Shown one piece after another: positions 1-5,171 of a DNA stretch of 7,329 nucleotides; the first letter of the stretch is position 1; the number at the start of each line of letters is the position of its first letter. Under the pieces are notes generated by a model. The model saw only the letters and a list, made by a program, of their open reading frames with translations. It ran no database searches and had not been told where the DNA came from. The translations under genes were made by a program, and so were the position numbers. The stretch covers positions 1 through 7,329 of the forward strand of contig DFYJ01000022.1 of NCBI GenBank assembly GCA_002383325.1, read 5' to 3'. Source of the DNA: Candidatus Aminicenantes bacterium UBA4085. Its GTDB lineage: Bacteria > Acidobacteriota > Aminicenantia > Aminicenantales > UBA4085.

Positions 1-729
1 CGGCCCGCCTGCGCCTGCCGCCCCGCCCTCATTCACGTCCGCCCGATTCTCTCTCCAGGCGGCGCCCGTCAGGGCGTCCGAGAAGACGACCCCGGCCTTG
101 AGGAAGTCGAAGCGCCCGTTCTGAGCCAGCTGGTCGGGCGTGAAATAATCCCAGGTCAGGCCCGTGAAGGCCAGCGACTCGGCCGGGAAGCGCCCGCCGC
201 CGTTGAATCGGCTCACCGACAGCACGGTGGCCGTGTCCTTCAGCGGGGCCCGCCCGGCGTAATGGGTCCGCAGGAAGAGCGGCACCAGCGCCGCCGGCCA
301 GTCGTGGCAGTGGATGACGTCCACGGGCAGCTTGGCCTTGAGCACCAGCTCCACGGCGGCCCGGGCGAAAAAGACGAATCGGGCGTCGTTGTCGAGGTAG
401 CCGGAGCCGTCCGCCCCGTAGACCCGGTCGCGCAGAAAATATTCGGGGGCGTCGATGAGAAAGACCTCGAGATCGCCCGAGACGGCCCGGTACGCGGCGG
501 CTTTGACCTTCTCCTCCCCGACCGGGACCCAGAACTCGGGCAGGAGCGGCTCGATGGCCAGAGCCTCGATGGCGGGCACGCGGTAGCGGGGCAGGACGAT
601 CGAGACGGCGGCGCCCTGGGCGGCCGCCTGCTCCGCGTCGGCGCGCACGGATGCTCCCAGCCCGCCGGAGACCGCGGCCAGCGGATCCAGTTCGGGAGAG
701 ACGATCAGGACGCGGAGCTTTTTGCTCAT
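1..729 (-). CDS. glgA: Glycogen/starch synthase-like GT5 glycosyltransferase, N-terminal part (cut by left edge)
   Basis: The first 243 codons of a GT5-family protein are present and the frame is still open at base 1. GT5 enzymes transfer glucose from ADP- or UDP-glucose to a growing alpha-1,4-glucan in the cytoplasm. Supporting landmarks of the N-terminal Rossmann half are LRVLIVSPEL (5-14), SGGLG (21-25), VLPRYR (45-50), APEYFLRDRVYG (94-105), DNDARFVFFARA (113-124), HCHDWPAALVP (140-150) and FDFLKAGVVFSDALT (207-221). Two signatures are altered. The nucleotide-sugar-binding K-x-G-G-L loop reads V-S-G-G-L, with no Lys, and the usual TIHN segment after the HDW motif reads LSVSRFN (170-176). 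It is therefore a divergent paralogue whose donor or activity may differ. The ATG at 729 fits the family N-terminus, but no clear Shine-Dalgarno precedes it. It is separated from nadK by about 200 bases of repeats and hairpins and probably has its own promoter. The family call is firm; canonical glycogen synthase function is not. Confidence 0.82.
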   Translation of the reverse strand, partial: MSKKLRVLIVSPELDPLAAVSGGLGASVRADAEQAAAQGAAVSIVLPRYRVPAIEALAIEPLLPEFWVPVGEEKVKAAAYRAVSGDLEVFLIDAPEYFLRDRVYGADGSGYLDNDARFVFFARAAVELVLKAKLPVDVIHCHDWPAALVPLFLRTHYAGRAPLKDTATVLSVSRFNGGGRFPAESLAFTGLTWDYFTPDQLAQNGRFDFLKAGVVFSDALTGAAWRENRADVNEGGAAGAGGP

Positions 730-776
730 GGCGGATGATCATGATACACCAAGGCGGGGGCCCCCACAAGGCGCTA

Positions 777-806
777 AATATAATATAATCAATATAATAA
801 TGTTAA
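777..806 (-). promoter_or_regulatory. Putative sigma70-type promoter for the glgA-like gene
   Basis: Within a strikingly AT-rich island, the minus strand reads TTAACA (806-801), an 18-base spacer, then TATATT (782-777), each 5 of 6 to the -35/-10 consensus. Initiation near 770 would leave a leader of about 40 bases before the ATG at 729, containing the perfect G5C5 palindrome at 756-765. AT-rich DNA gives chance matches, so this is a candidate only. A weaker alternative (TTGTGG, 17 bases, TATCAT) lies closer to the start codon. Confidence 0.4.
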
Positions 807-840
807 TGTGGCGCTTTAGGTGGAAGCCCCGGTCATGACG

Positions 841-860
841 CCGGAGGCCGGTTTCTCCGG
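841..860. other. GC-rich hairpin in the nadK-glgA intergenic region
   Basis: CCGGAG (841-846) and CTCCGG (855-860) form a perfect 6-bp stem with an 8-base loop. A competing longer pairing exists between GCCCCGG (827-833 region) and CCGGGGC (857-863 region). No T-run follows on either strand, so it does not look like a standard intrinsic terminator. It directly adjoins the solo 35-bp repeat at 869-903 and may belong to that repeat's structure. Confidence 0.4.
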
Positions 861-868
861 GGCGTTAT

Positions 869-903
869 TAATTGGGGGACACCATACATAACTCCCGAAT
901 TAT
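869..903 (+). repeat. Solo 35-bp dispersed repeat, GGGGACACCATACATAA family
   Basis: This 35-base copy is identical to the left terminal repeat of the element at 5643-5677 and 34/35 identical to the inverted copy at 5803-5837. It begins TAATTGGGGG and ends CGAATTAT. It stands alone here, with no partner in inverted orientation nearby, between the hairpin after nadK and the glgA promoter region. From memory, sequences of this type often flank IS200-like/REP-associated tyrosine transposase genes; no transposase is in the window. Confidence 0.85.
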
Positions 904-911
904 CGCGATGA

Positions 912-933
912 ACCCTCCACCAGATGGGAGGGT
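912..933 (-). terminator. Hairpin immediately after nadK, possible terminator
   Basis: ACCCTCC (912-918) and GGAGGGT (927-933) pair perfectly over 7 bp around an 8-base loop. The stem includes the last base of the nadK TGA stop codon. The transcript after the stem reads TTCATCGCGATAATT, which is not a real U-tract, so termination could be weak or Rho-assisted. It may equally protect the 3' end of the operon mRNA. Its position exactly at the end of the xse-dxs-tlyA-nadK run supports an end-of-operon role. Confidence 0.45.
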
Positions 934-1778
934 CAACCGCCCCAGGACAGCTTCTCTTTCAGCAGGTCGAAGTAGCCGCGCATCGGGGATCGGACCAGCT
1001 TGAGCTCGCAGTCCGCCCGCGCGATCTGAATGACATCGGTCGCCGCCAGCGGGGTTCCGCGCTGTCCGTCGACCGTGAGGAAGACCTCTTCCGAGGCTTG
1101 CACCCGCAGCTCCACCTGCGCTTCGGCCGCGATGGCCATCGGCCGGAAGGTCAGGGTGTGCGGGCAGATGGGCGTCAGCAGGATGGCCGGCAGCGTCGGC
1201 TGGATGATCGGTCCCCCGGCGCTCAAGGTGTAGGCCGTGGAGCCGGTCGGGGTCGAGACGATCAGCCCGTCGGCCCGAACCGCGGCGATATCCTCGCCGT
1301 CGATGCGGATGGTGATGTGCAGCATCCGGGCCAGGGCGCCCTTGTTGACCACGATGTCGTTCAGGCACAGCCAGCGCTCGCCGTCGCGGGCGGCCTCCAG
1401 CATCATGCGCGGGCTGATGAGCGCCTCGTTGCCGTCCAGGATCTCGTCCAGGGTGCGGCCCATCTCGGCTGCGGGGATCTCGGTCAGGAAGCCCAGCCGA
1501 CCGAGATTGACGCCCATGACCGGCACACCGGCCCGGGCTGCGATATGGGCGATGGAGAGCAGCGTGCCGTCGCCGCCCAGGACGACGACCAGGTCGACTT
1601 GGCCGGGGATCTCCTCGCGGGGCGGGCCGGGGGGCAGGCCGAGCTTCTCGGCGGCCGCCGCCTCGAGGCGGACGGCGATCCCGCGCCGCTCGAGGTGGGC
1701 GCCCAACTCACACAGGACGGCCTCGACACCCGGGGCATGGGCCTTGATGACGATGCCGACGGTCGAGATTTTGTTCAT
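933..1778 (-). CDS. nadK: NAD kinase
   Basis: A 281-residue protein of the ATP/polyphosphate NAD kinase family, which phosphorylates NAD+ to NADP+ in the cytosol. Visible motifs are GGDGT with its preceding beta strand (VVVLGGDGTLL, 64-74), GVNLGRLGFLTE (89-100), the NAD-binding LNDIVV (139-144, with Asp where many members have Glu), DGLIVSTPTGSTAY (170-183) followed by SAGGPI, and the C-terminal RPMAIAA and FLTVDGQ segments. The length is normal. The ATG at 1778 is preferred over one ten codons upstream. It overlaps the tlyA stop as ATGA, a GAGG Shine-Dalgarno sits seven bases upstream (1786-1789), and the family N-terminus starts with this MNKISTVGIV strand. The overlap implies translational coupling to tlyA. 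It is the last gene of the cluster, followed at once by a hairpin. Confidence 0.96.
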   Translation of the reverse strand: MNKISTVGIVIKAHAPGVEAVLCELGAHLERRGIAVRLEAAAAEKLGLPPGPPREEIPGQVDLVVVLGGDGTLLSIAHIAARAGVPVMGVNLGRLGFLTEIPAAEMGRTLDEILDGNEALISPRMMLEAARDGERWLCLNDIVVNKGALARMLHITIRIDGEDIAAVRADGLIVSTPTGSTAYTLSAGGPIIQPTLPAILLTPICPHTLTFRPMAIAAEAQVELRVQASEEVFLTVDGQRGTPLAATDVIQIARADCELKLVRSPMRGYFDLLKEKLSWGG

Positions 1779-2659
1779 GGTGCGGCCTCGGTGACTGCGG
1801 TGATCCATTTTAACACGTCGGCGGAGGGGGGTTCCACGCCGCCGGGCTCCCAGCGGGCGAAGAACTCCTGGTTGCCCGTGCGGCCGCGGGCGGTGCAGCG
1901 GACAAGCCCCCGCAGGGCGAAGCCAAGCCTGCCGGCCTCGGCGGCGATACGGGCGAGAATCTCGGCATGCAGGGCCGGCTCGCGGACGATGCCTCTCTTG
2001 CCGACCTGCCCGCGCCCGGCCTCGAACTGGGGCTTGATGAGAGTCAGTAGAATTGGAGAGGCTGTCGTTGCGACGGGCGGATGGTCCGCTGGCCGCTCCT
2101 TATGGGCCCCTGCGTTGGGGCTCCTTGGGGCGATGGGAACGATTATCGCCCGCAGGGCCGGCAGGATCTTCAAGATCGAGATGAACGACACGTCCATGAC
2201 ATAGAGCGCCGGCCGCTCGTCCGGCGCCGCGGGGAAGTCGGCCGGGACGAGATTGCGGGCGTTTTTCTGGAGAGTGATGACGCGCGGGTCGCGGCGCAGC
2301 CGGTCGTCGAGCTGGCGGATGTCGACGTCCACGGCGAAGACACGGGACGCGCCCCGCTGAAGCAGGCAGTCGGTGAACCCGCCCGTGGACGAACCGATGT
2401 CGGCGCAGACGAGCCCGGCGGGGGACACGGCGAAATCGTTCAGGGCCTGCTCCAGTTTGAGGCCGCCGCGCCCGACGAAGGGCAGGGGCTGGGCCACGGA
2501 CAGAGGCGTCTCGGGATCGACCGGCTGGCCGGCTTTCTCGATCCGACCCGCCGGCCCGGACACCAGCCCGGCCATGATCAGGGCTTGGGCTTTCTGGCGG
2601 GTCGCCGCCAGCCCCCGCTCGACCAGCAGCTTATCCGCCCGCCCTTTTTTCATTCGCAT
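1775..2659 (-). CDS. tlyA: TlyA-family rRNA 2'-O-methyltransferase (hemolysin A family) with an internal insertion
   Basis: The 294-residue protein has an N-terminal S4 RNA-binding domain (GRADKLLVERGLAATRQKAQ, 6-25, through about 65) and an RrmJ/FtsJ-like SAM methyltransferase domain: GRGGLKLEQAL (63-73), SAM motif ADIGSSTGGFTD (86-97), VFAVDVD (107-113), MDVSFIS (155-161), LIKPQFEAGRGQVGK (207-221), GNQEFF (262-267). Candidate K-D-K-E catalytic residues are K68, D156, K209 and E265. Characterised mycobacterial TlyA methylates C1409 of 16S and C1920 of 23S rRNA; the target here is inferred. Between LPALRAI and LLTLIKP there are about 20-25 residues more than usual (roughly 173-202, Pro/Ala-rich), encoded by DNA with two short perfect hairpins. 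Start: ATG at 2659, or 2653 two codons in; neither has a good Shine-Dalgarno. The stop overlaps the nadK start by four bases. Confidence 0.93.
   Translation of the reverse strand: MRMKKGRADKLLVERGLAATRQKAQALIMAGLVSGPAGRIEKAGQPVDPETPLSVAQPLPFVGRGGLKLEQALNDFAVSPAGLVCADIGSSTGGFTDCLLQRGASRVFAVDVDIRQLDDRLRRDPRVITLQKNARNLVPADFPAAPDERPALYVMDVSFISILKILPALRAIIVPIAPRSPNAGAHKERPADHPPVATTASPILLTLIKPQFEAGRGQVGKRGIVREPALHAEILARIAAEAGRLGFALRGLVRCTARGRTGNQEFFARWEPGGVEPPSADVLKWITAVTEAAP
2077..2121. repeat. Paired short palindromes inside the tlyA insertion
   Basis: GCGGA-TGG-TCCGC (2077-2089) and GCCCC-TGCGTT-GGGGC (2106-2121) are two perfect 5-bp hairpins 16 bases apart. Both lie within the extra segment of tlyA that relatives lack. 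Just to their left, TGTCGTTGCGAC (2063-2074) resembles the TCATTGCGAG core of the repeat at 2681-2725. This suggests, but does not prove, that the protein insertion comes from an in-frame palindromic repeat. Confidence 0.35.
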
Positions 2660-2680
2660 TTCGGGGAGTTCCCATCACTG

Positions 2681-2725
2681 TCCGTCATTGCGAGCCCTAC
2701 CCGCAGGGTAGGGCGCGGCAACCTC
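2681..2725 (+). repeat. Palindromic REP-like repeat, TCATTGCGAG family, left of the GIY-YIG gene
   Basis: The sequence starts TCCGTCATTGCGAG and ends GGCAACCTC. Its centre is a perfect 8-bp stem, CCCTACCC (2695-2702) and GGGTAGGG (2706-2713), with a 3-base loop. An outer TTGC (2688-2691) can pair with GCAA (2718-2721). From memory this core (TCATTGCGAG...GCAATCTC) is a widely dispersed bacterial repeat type. It sits between the GIY-YIG stop and the tlyA start and has an inverted relative at 3023-3053. Confidence 0.7.
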
Positions 2726-2750
2726 TTCATTATACTCGAATCGTCTCGCT

Positions 2751-2984
2751 TTAAAGTTTATCGTAGAGCTCCTCCCAACTGGGATTCAAGGCGGAAATAA
2801 GCATGGCGTCTTCATGAATCTCATAGAAGACGAGCTTATGGACCCGGTACTTCTTGGTGAAGCATTCGATGCCATCGCTCTTGTGTTCAAAAACACGGCG
2901 GACGAGATCGTTCGTGATTCCGGTGTAGACGACCGTGTTATGGAAATTCGAGAGGATATAGACAAAATATCGGGGCGCCATCAT
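2751..2984 (-). CDS. Small GIY-YIG domain protein, internally deleted
   Basis: This 77-residue protein matches small single-domain GIY-YIG proteins of the YhbQ/UPF0213 type. It has YFVYILSN (6-13, the GIY strand), VVYTGITNDLVRRVFEHK (18-35, the YIG strand plus the catalytic Arg helix), GIECFTKKYRVHKLVFYE (38-55) and a C-terminal NPSWEELYDKL. Relatives of about 90-100 residues have, between the YYE-HED region and the NP-W-DL tail, an E/D-x-A-I-x-R-E-K-Q-I-K block containing the conserved Glu. Here EDAM runs straight into LISALNPSW, so about 19 residues are missing in frame. The product may be inactive or may serve only in DNA binding. Start: one of two consecutive ATGs at 2984/2981, without a clear Shine-Dalgarno. 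It separates dxs from tlyA and is bracketed by inverted REP-like repeats, which suggests that it arrived as a unit with them. The exact biological role of the family is uncertain. Confidence 0.8.
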   Translation of the reverse strand: MMAPRYFVYILSNFHNTVVYTGITNDLVRRVFEHKSDGIECFTKKYRVHKLVFYEIHEDAMLISALNPSWEELYDKL

Positions 2985-3022
2985 CTTATAAGACGTCTGA
3001 GGGAGGAGAAAATCTCACGGAT

Positions 3023-3053
3023 CAGATCGCCACGCTTCGCTCGCGACGACGGA
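3023..3053 (-). repeat. Inverted copy of the TCATTGCGAG-type repeat, right of the GIY-YIG gene
   Basis: Read on the minus strand, this stretch begins TCCGTCGTCGCGAG and ends GGCGATCTG. Its first 14 bases match 12 of 14 with the start of the left repeat at 2681-2694, and its end resembles that repeat's GGCAACCTC. The centre is shorter (CGAAGCG) than the large stem of the left copy. The two copies therefore form imperfect inverted flanks about 400 bp apart with the GIY-YIG gene between them. Confidence 0.55.
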
Positions 3054-3083
3054 TTAGGTCATCGCTCGCGACGACGGATTAGG
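3037..3083 (+). repeat. Tandem duplication of a 22-bp unit, period 25, running into the end of dxs
   Basis: The unit TCGCTCGCGACGACGGATTA plus GG occurs at 3037-3058 and again, identically, at 3062-3083. The second copy overlaps the dxs stop codon (3079-3081) and its last Ala codon. The unit is the outer part of the REP-like repeat at 3023-3053, so the tandem copy looks like a partial duplication of that repeat end. Confidence 0.85.
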
Positions 3084-4962
3084 CTTTAAGAAACGTCCTG
3101 AAACGCGCGGTCAGGCCGGGAACGTCGAGGCCGAAGTCCCGCTTGATCTGGTCGGTCTTGCCTACCGGGTAGATCTCCATCGGCAGGCCGACCTCGAGGA
3201 ACCGGGTATCGAAGCGCCCTCTCGCGTCGAGCAGCTCCCTCACCGCCGATCCAAACCCGCCCGCGGTCACGGCTTCCTCGACCGTGATAATCGCCTCGCC
3301 CGGCCCGGCCAGCCGCAGGATCAGCTCTTCGTCCAGCGGCTTGGCGAAGCGGGCGTCGACGACGGTCGGCTTCAGGCCCTCGGCTTCCAGCGCCGCGGCT
3401 GCCTCGATCGCCGGGTGGACCATCTCCCCGTAGGCGATGATCAGGCCGCCGCCCGCAGCGCCCTCCCGCAGGACTTCGGCCCGGCCCAGCGGGATCGGCT
3501 TGAACTCCGCGTCCATGACCACGCCGCGCCCCAGCGCCTTGGGGAAGCGCACGGCGACCGGCCGGTCATAGCCCAGGGCCGCCTTCAGCATGTGGCGCAG
3601 ATCGTTCTCGTCGCGCGGGGCCATCAGGACGATGTTGGGCATGTGCCGCAGGAAGGCGATGTCGTTCAGGCCCTGGTGGGTCGGCCCGTCGTCGGGCACG
3701 GCGCCCGACCTGTCCAGCGCGAAGATGACCGGAAGATTCTGCAGGCAGACGTCGTGGTAGACCTGGTCGTAGGCCCGCTGCAGGAAGGTCGAATAGATGG
3801 CGCAGACCGGCTTGAAGCCGCCCAGGGCCAGCCCGGCCGCAAAGTTGACGGCGTGCTGCTCGGCGATGCCGACGTCGAAGAACTGGCGGGGCAGCTCGGC
3901 GGCGAACCCGGTCAGGCCCGTCCCCTCCGGCATGGCCGCGGTGATGGCCAGCACCCGCCGGTCGGCCCTGCCCAGCTCGATCATCGTCCGGCCGAAGACC
4001 GCGCTGTAGGAGGGCCGCCCGGCCTTGGCCGACGCCTCGCCCGAATCGACGTTGAAGGGGGCCGCGCCGTGGAAGTGCTCGGGGTCCTCCTGGGCCGGGG
4101 CGTAGCCGCGCCCCTTGCGGGTCACGCAGTGGATCAGGACGGGGCCGTCCTGGTACTTGCGGGCCTGCTCGAAGACCTCAATCAGCGAGGGCAGGCTGTG
4201 TCCCTGGACCGGGCCGATGTAGCGCAGGCCCAGCTCCTCGAAGACCAGCCCCGGGAAGAAGACCTTCTTGACCACATCCTCCACCGCGCGGCCGGCCTTG
4301 ATCATGGGCCAGCCGAAGAACGGGACGGCCTTGAGCAGGGTTTTGGCCTTGTCCTTGACCCGCAGGTAGTGCTGGCCGGAGGCCAAATAGCCGAGGTACT
4401 TGGAGATGGCCCCGACGCTCTGCGAGATGGACATCTCGTTGTCGTTGAGGACGATGATCAGGCGGGTGCGCAGATGGCCGATCTGGTTGAGGGCCTCCCA
4501 GGAGACGCCGGCGGTCAGGCTGCCGTCGCCGACCAGAGCGATGATGTGGTGCGATTCGTCCTTCTTGTCGCGGGCCACGGCCAGGCCTAGGGCGGCGGAG
4601 AGGGCCGTGCCGGCGTGGCCGGCGTTGTAGGCGTCGTGCTCGCTCTCCTCGCGGGCCGGAAAGCCGAGGATGCCGCCCCGCTGGCGCAGGCCGCGGAAGC
4701 GCTCGCGGCGGCCGGTGAGGATCTTGTGGGCGTAGGTCTGGTGGCCGACGTCCCAGATGATCTTGTCGAAGGGGGTGTTGAAGACGCGGTGCAGGGCCAG
4801 AGTGATCTCGACCATGCCCAGGTTCGAGGAGAGGTGGCCGCCGTTCTTGGAGACCACGTCCAGGATCAGGGCCCGGATCTCAGTGGCCAGGCGCGGGAGC
4901 TGCTCGGCGGGCAGCTTGCGCAGGTCGTCGGGGCCGTCGATTGTGTCGAGAATGCGATTCAT
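3079..4962 (-). CDS. dxs: 1-deoxy-D-xylulose-5-phosphate synthase
   Basis: A complete 627-residue DXS (E. coli 620). It condenses pyruvate with glyceraldehyde 3-phosphate, using thiamine diphosphate and Mg2+, to give DXP, the entry to the MEP isoprenoid pathway and a precursor of thiamine and pyridoxal phosphate. Landmarks are GGHLSSNLG (41-49, active-site His43), DVGHQTYAHKILTGRR (71-86), the ThDP/metal motif GDGSLTAG...ALN through NDNEMSIS (145-180), TRKGRGYAPAQEDPEHFHG (281-299), the pyrimidine-activating Glu368 in DVGIAEQHA, Y390 and R396 in IYSTFLQRAYDQ, the substrate-binding DDGPTHQG (424-431), and the transketolase C-terminal domain with VEEAVTAGGFGS (561-572). All key residues seem present. 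The ATG at 4962 matches the family N-terminus (LLDxIxxPxDLRKL), though its Shine-Dalgarno is poor. An extended -10 element and a structured leader of about 140 bases precede it. The usual ispA neighbour between xseB and dxs is absent. Confidence 0.97.
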   Translation of the reverse strand: MNRILDTIDGPDDLRKLPAEQLPRLATEIRALILDVVSKNGGHLSSNLGMVEITLALHRVFNTPFDKIIWDVGHQTYAHKILTGRRERFRGLRQRGGILGFPAREESEHDAYNAGHAGTALSAALGLAVARDKKDESHHIIALVGDGSLTAGVSWEALNQIGHLRTRLIIVLNDNEMSISQSVGAISKYLGYLASGQHYLRVKDKAKTLLKAVPFFGWPMIKAGRAVEDVVKKVFFPGLVFEELGLRYIGPVQGHSLPSLIEVFEQARKYQDGPVLIHCVTRKGRGYAPAQEDPEHFHGAAPFNVDSGEASAKAGRPSYSAVFGRTMIELGRADRRVLAITAAMPEGTGLTGFAAELPRQFFDVGIAEQHAVNFAAGLALGGFKPVCAIYSTFLQRAYDQVYHDVCLQNLPVIFALDRSGAVPDDGPTHQGLNDIAFLRHMPNIVLMAPRDENDLRHMLKAALGYDRPVAVRFPKALGRGVVMDAEFKPIPLGRAEVLREGAAGGGLIIAYGEMVHPAIEAAAALEAEGLKPTVVDARFAKPLDEELILRLAGPGEAIITVEEAVTAGGFGSAVRELLDARGRFDTRFLEVGLPMEIYPVGKTDQIKRDFGLDVPGLTARFRTFLKA

Positions 4963-4989
4963 GAGGTCAATCCGTAGGTCAAGACATCA

Positions 4990-5095
4990 GATCCGGCGGG
5001 CGGGCGCTTCGCGAAAGAGGCGCGGATCGGGCGCGGCGCAATTGCCGGCGGAAGAAGAACCTGGGCAGCCAATCCGGACGCGGTGAGACGTCCGG
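4990..5095 (-). other. Structured dxs leader region with two hairpins
   Basis: Between the proposed dxs promoter and its ATG, the minus-strand transcript can form a perfect 7-bp hairpin, CCGGACG/CGTCCGG (5089-5095 with 5074-5080, 8-base loop). It can also form a longer-range 6-bp stem, GATCCG/CGGATC (5023-5028 with 4990-4995), enclosing 27 GC-rich bases. I do not recognise a TPP riboswitch (no CTGAGA/ACCTGAT pair) or another known riboswitch. The leader might be a regulatory element or simply a non-coding gap left by loss of a gene. Confidence 0.35.
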
Positions 5096-5111
5096 GGCCC
5101 TCTAAAACCAT

Positions 5112-5120
5112 ATTATAGCA
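5112..5120 (-). promoter_or_regulatory. Extended -10 promoter candidate for dxs
   Basis: The minus strand reads TGC-TATAAT (5120-5112), a perfect -10 hexamer with the TGn extension that can substitute for a good -35. No convincing -35 is seen 16-18 bases upstream. Initiation near 5105 would give a leader of about 140 bases. It lies in the 209-base gap after xseB, so dxs and the genes below it may have their own promoter in addition to read-through. Confidence 0.5.
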
Positions 5121-5171
5121 CGATTTAGAGACTGAGAAGGGGCCGGCGAGGCGGACCATCCGGATGCTCGA

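Noticed and set aside
29..769. A 246-codon minus-strand frame over the left end, Arg/Gly/Pro-rich.
   Set aside because: The correct frame in this stretch encodes the GT5 motifs listed for the glgA-like gene; this one is its out-of-frame shadow.
1779..1808. An upstream in-frame ATG at 1808 for nadK.
   Set aside because: It lies inside tlyA and adds ten unconserved residues. The ATG at 1778 overlaps the tlyA stop, has a GAGG site and starts with the family's first strand.
924..2204. A long plus-strand open frame (426 codons) opposite nadK and tlyA.
   Set aside because: It is an antisense shadow typical of GC-rich coding DNA. It crosses two clear genes, is rich in Arg/Gly/Asp low-complexity text and shows no family motifs.
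3415..4590. A 391-codon plus-strand open frame opposite dxs.
   Set aside because: It is antisense to intact DXS catalytic motifs, with repetitive Gly/Asp/Leu composition and no motif of its own.
4963..5171. A riboswitch (TPP) in the dxs leader, given that DXS uses thiamine diphosphate.
   Set aside because: The conserved CTGAGA and ACCTGAT segments of the TPP aptamer are not present, and the hairpins seen do not match the fold.
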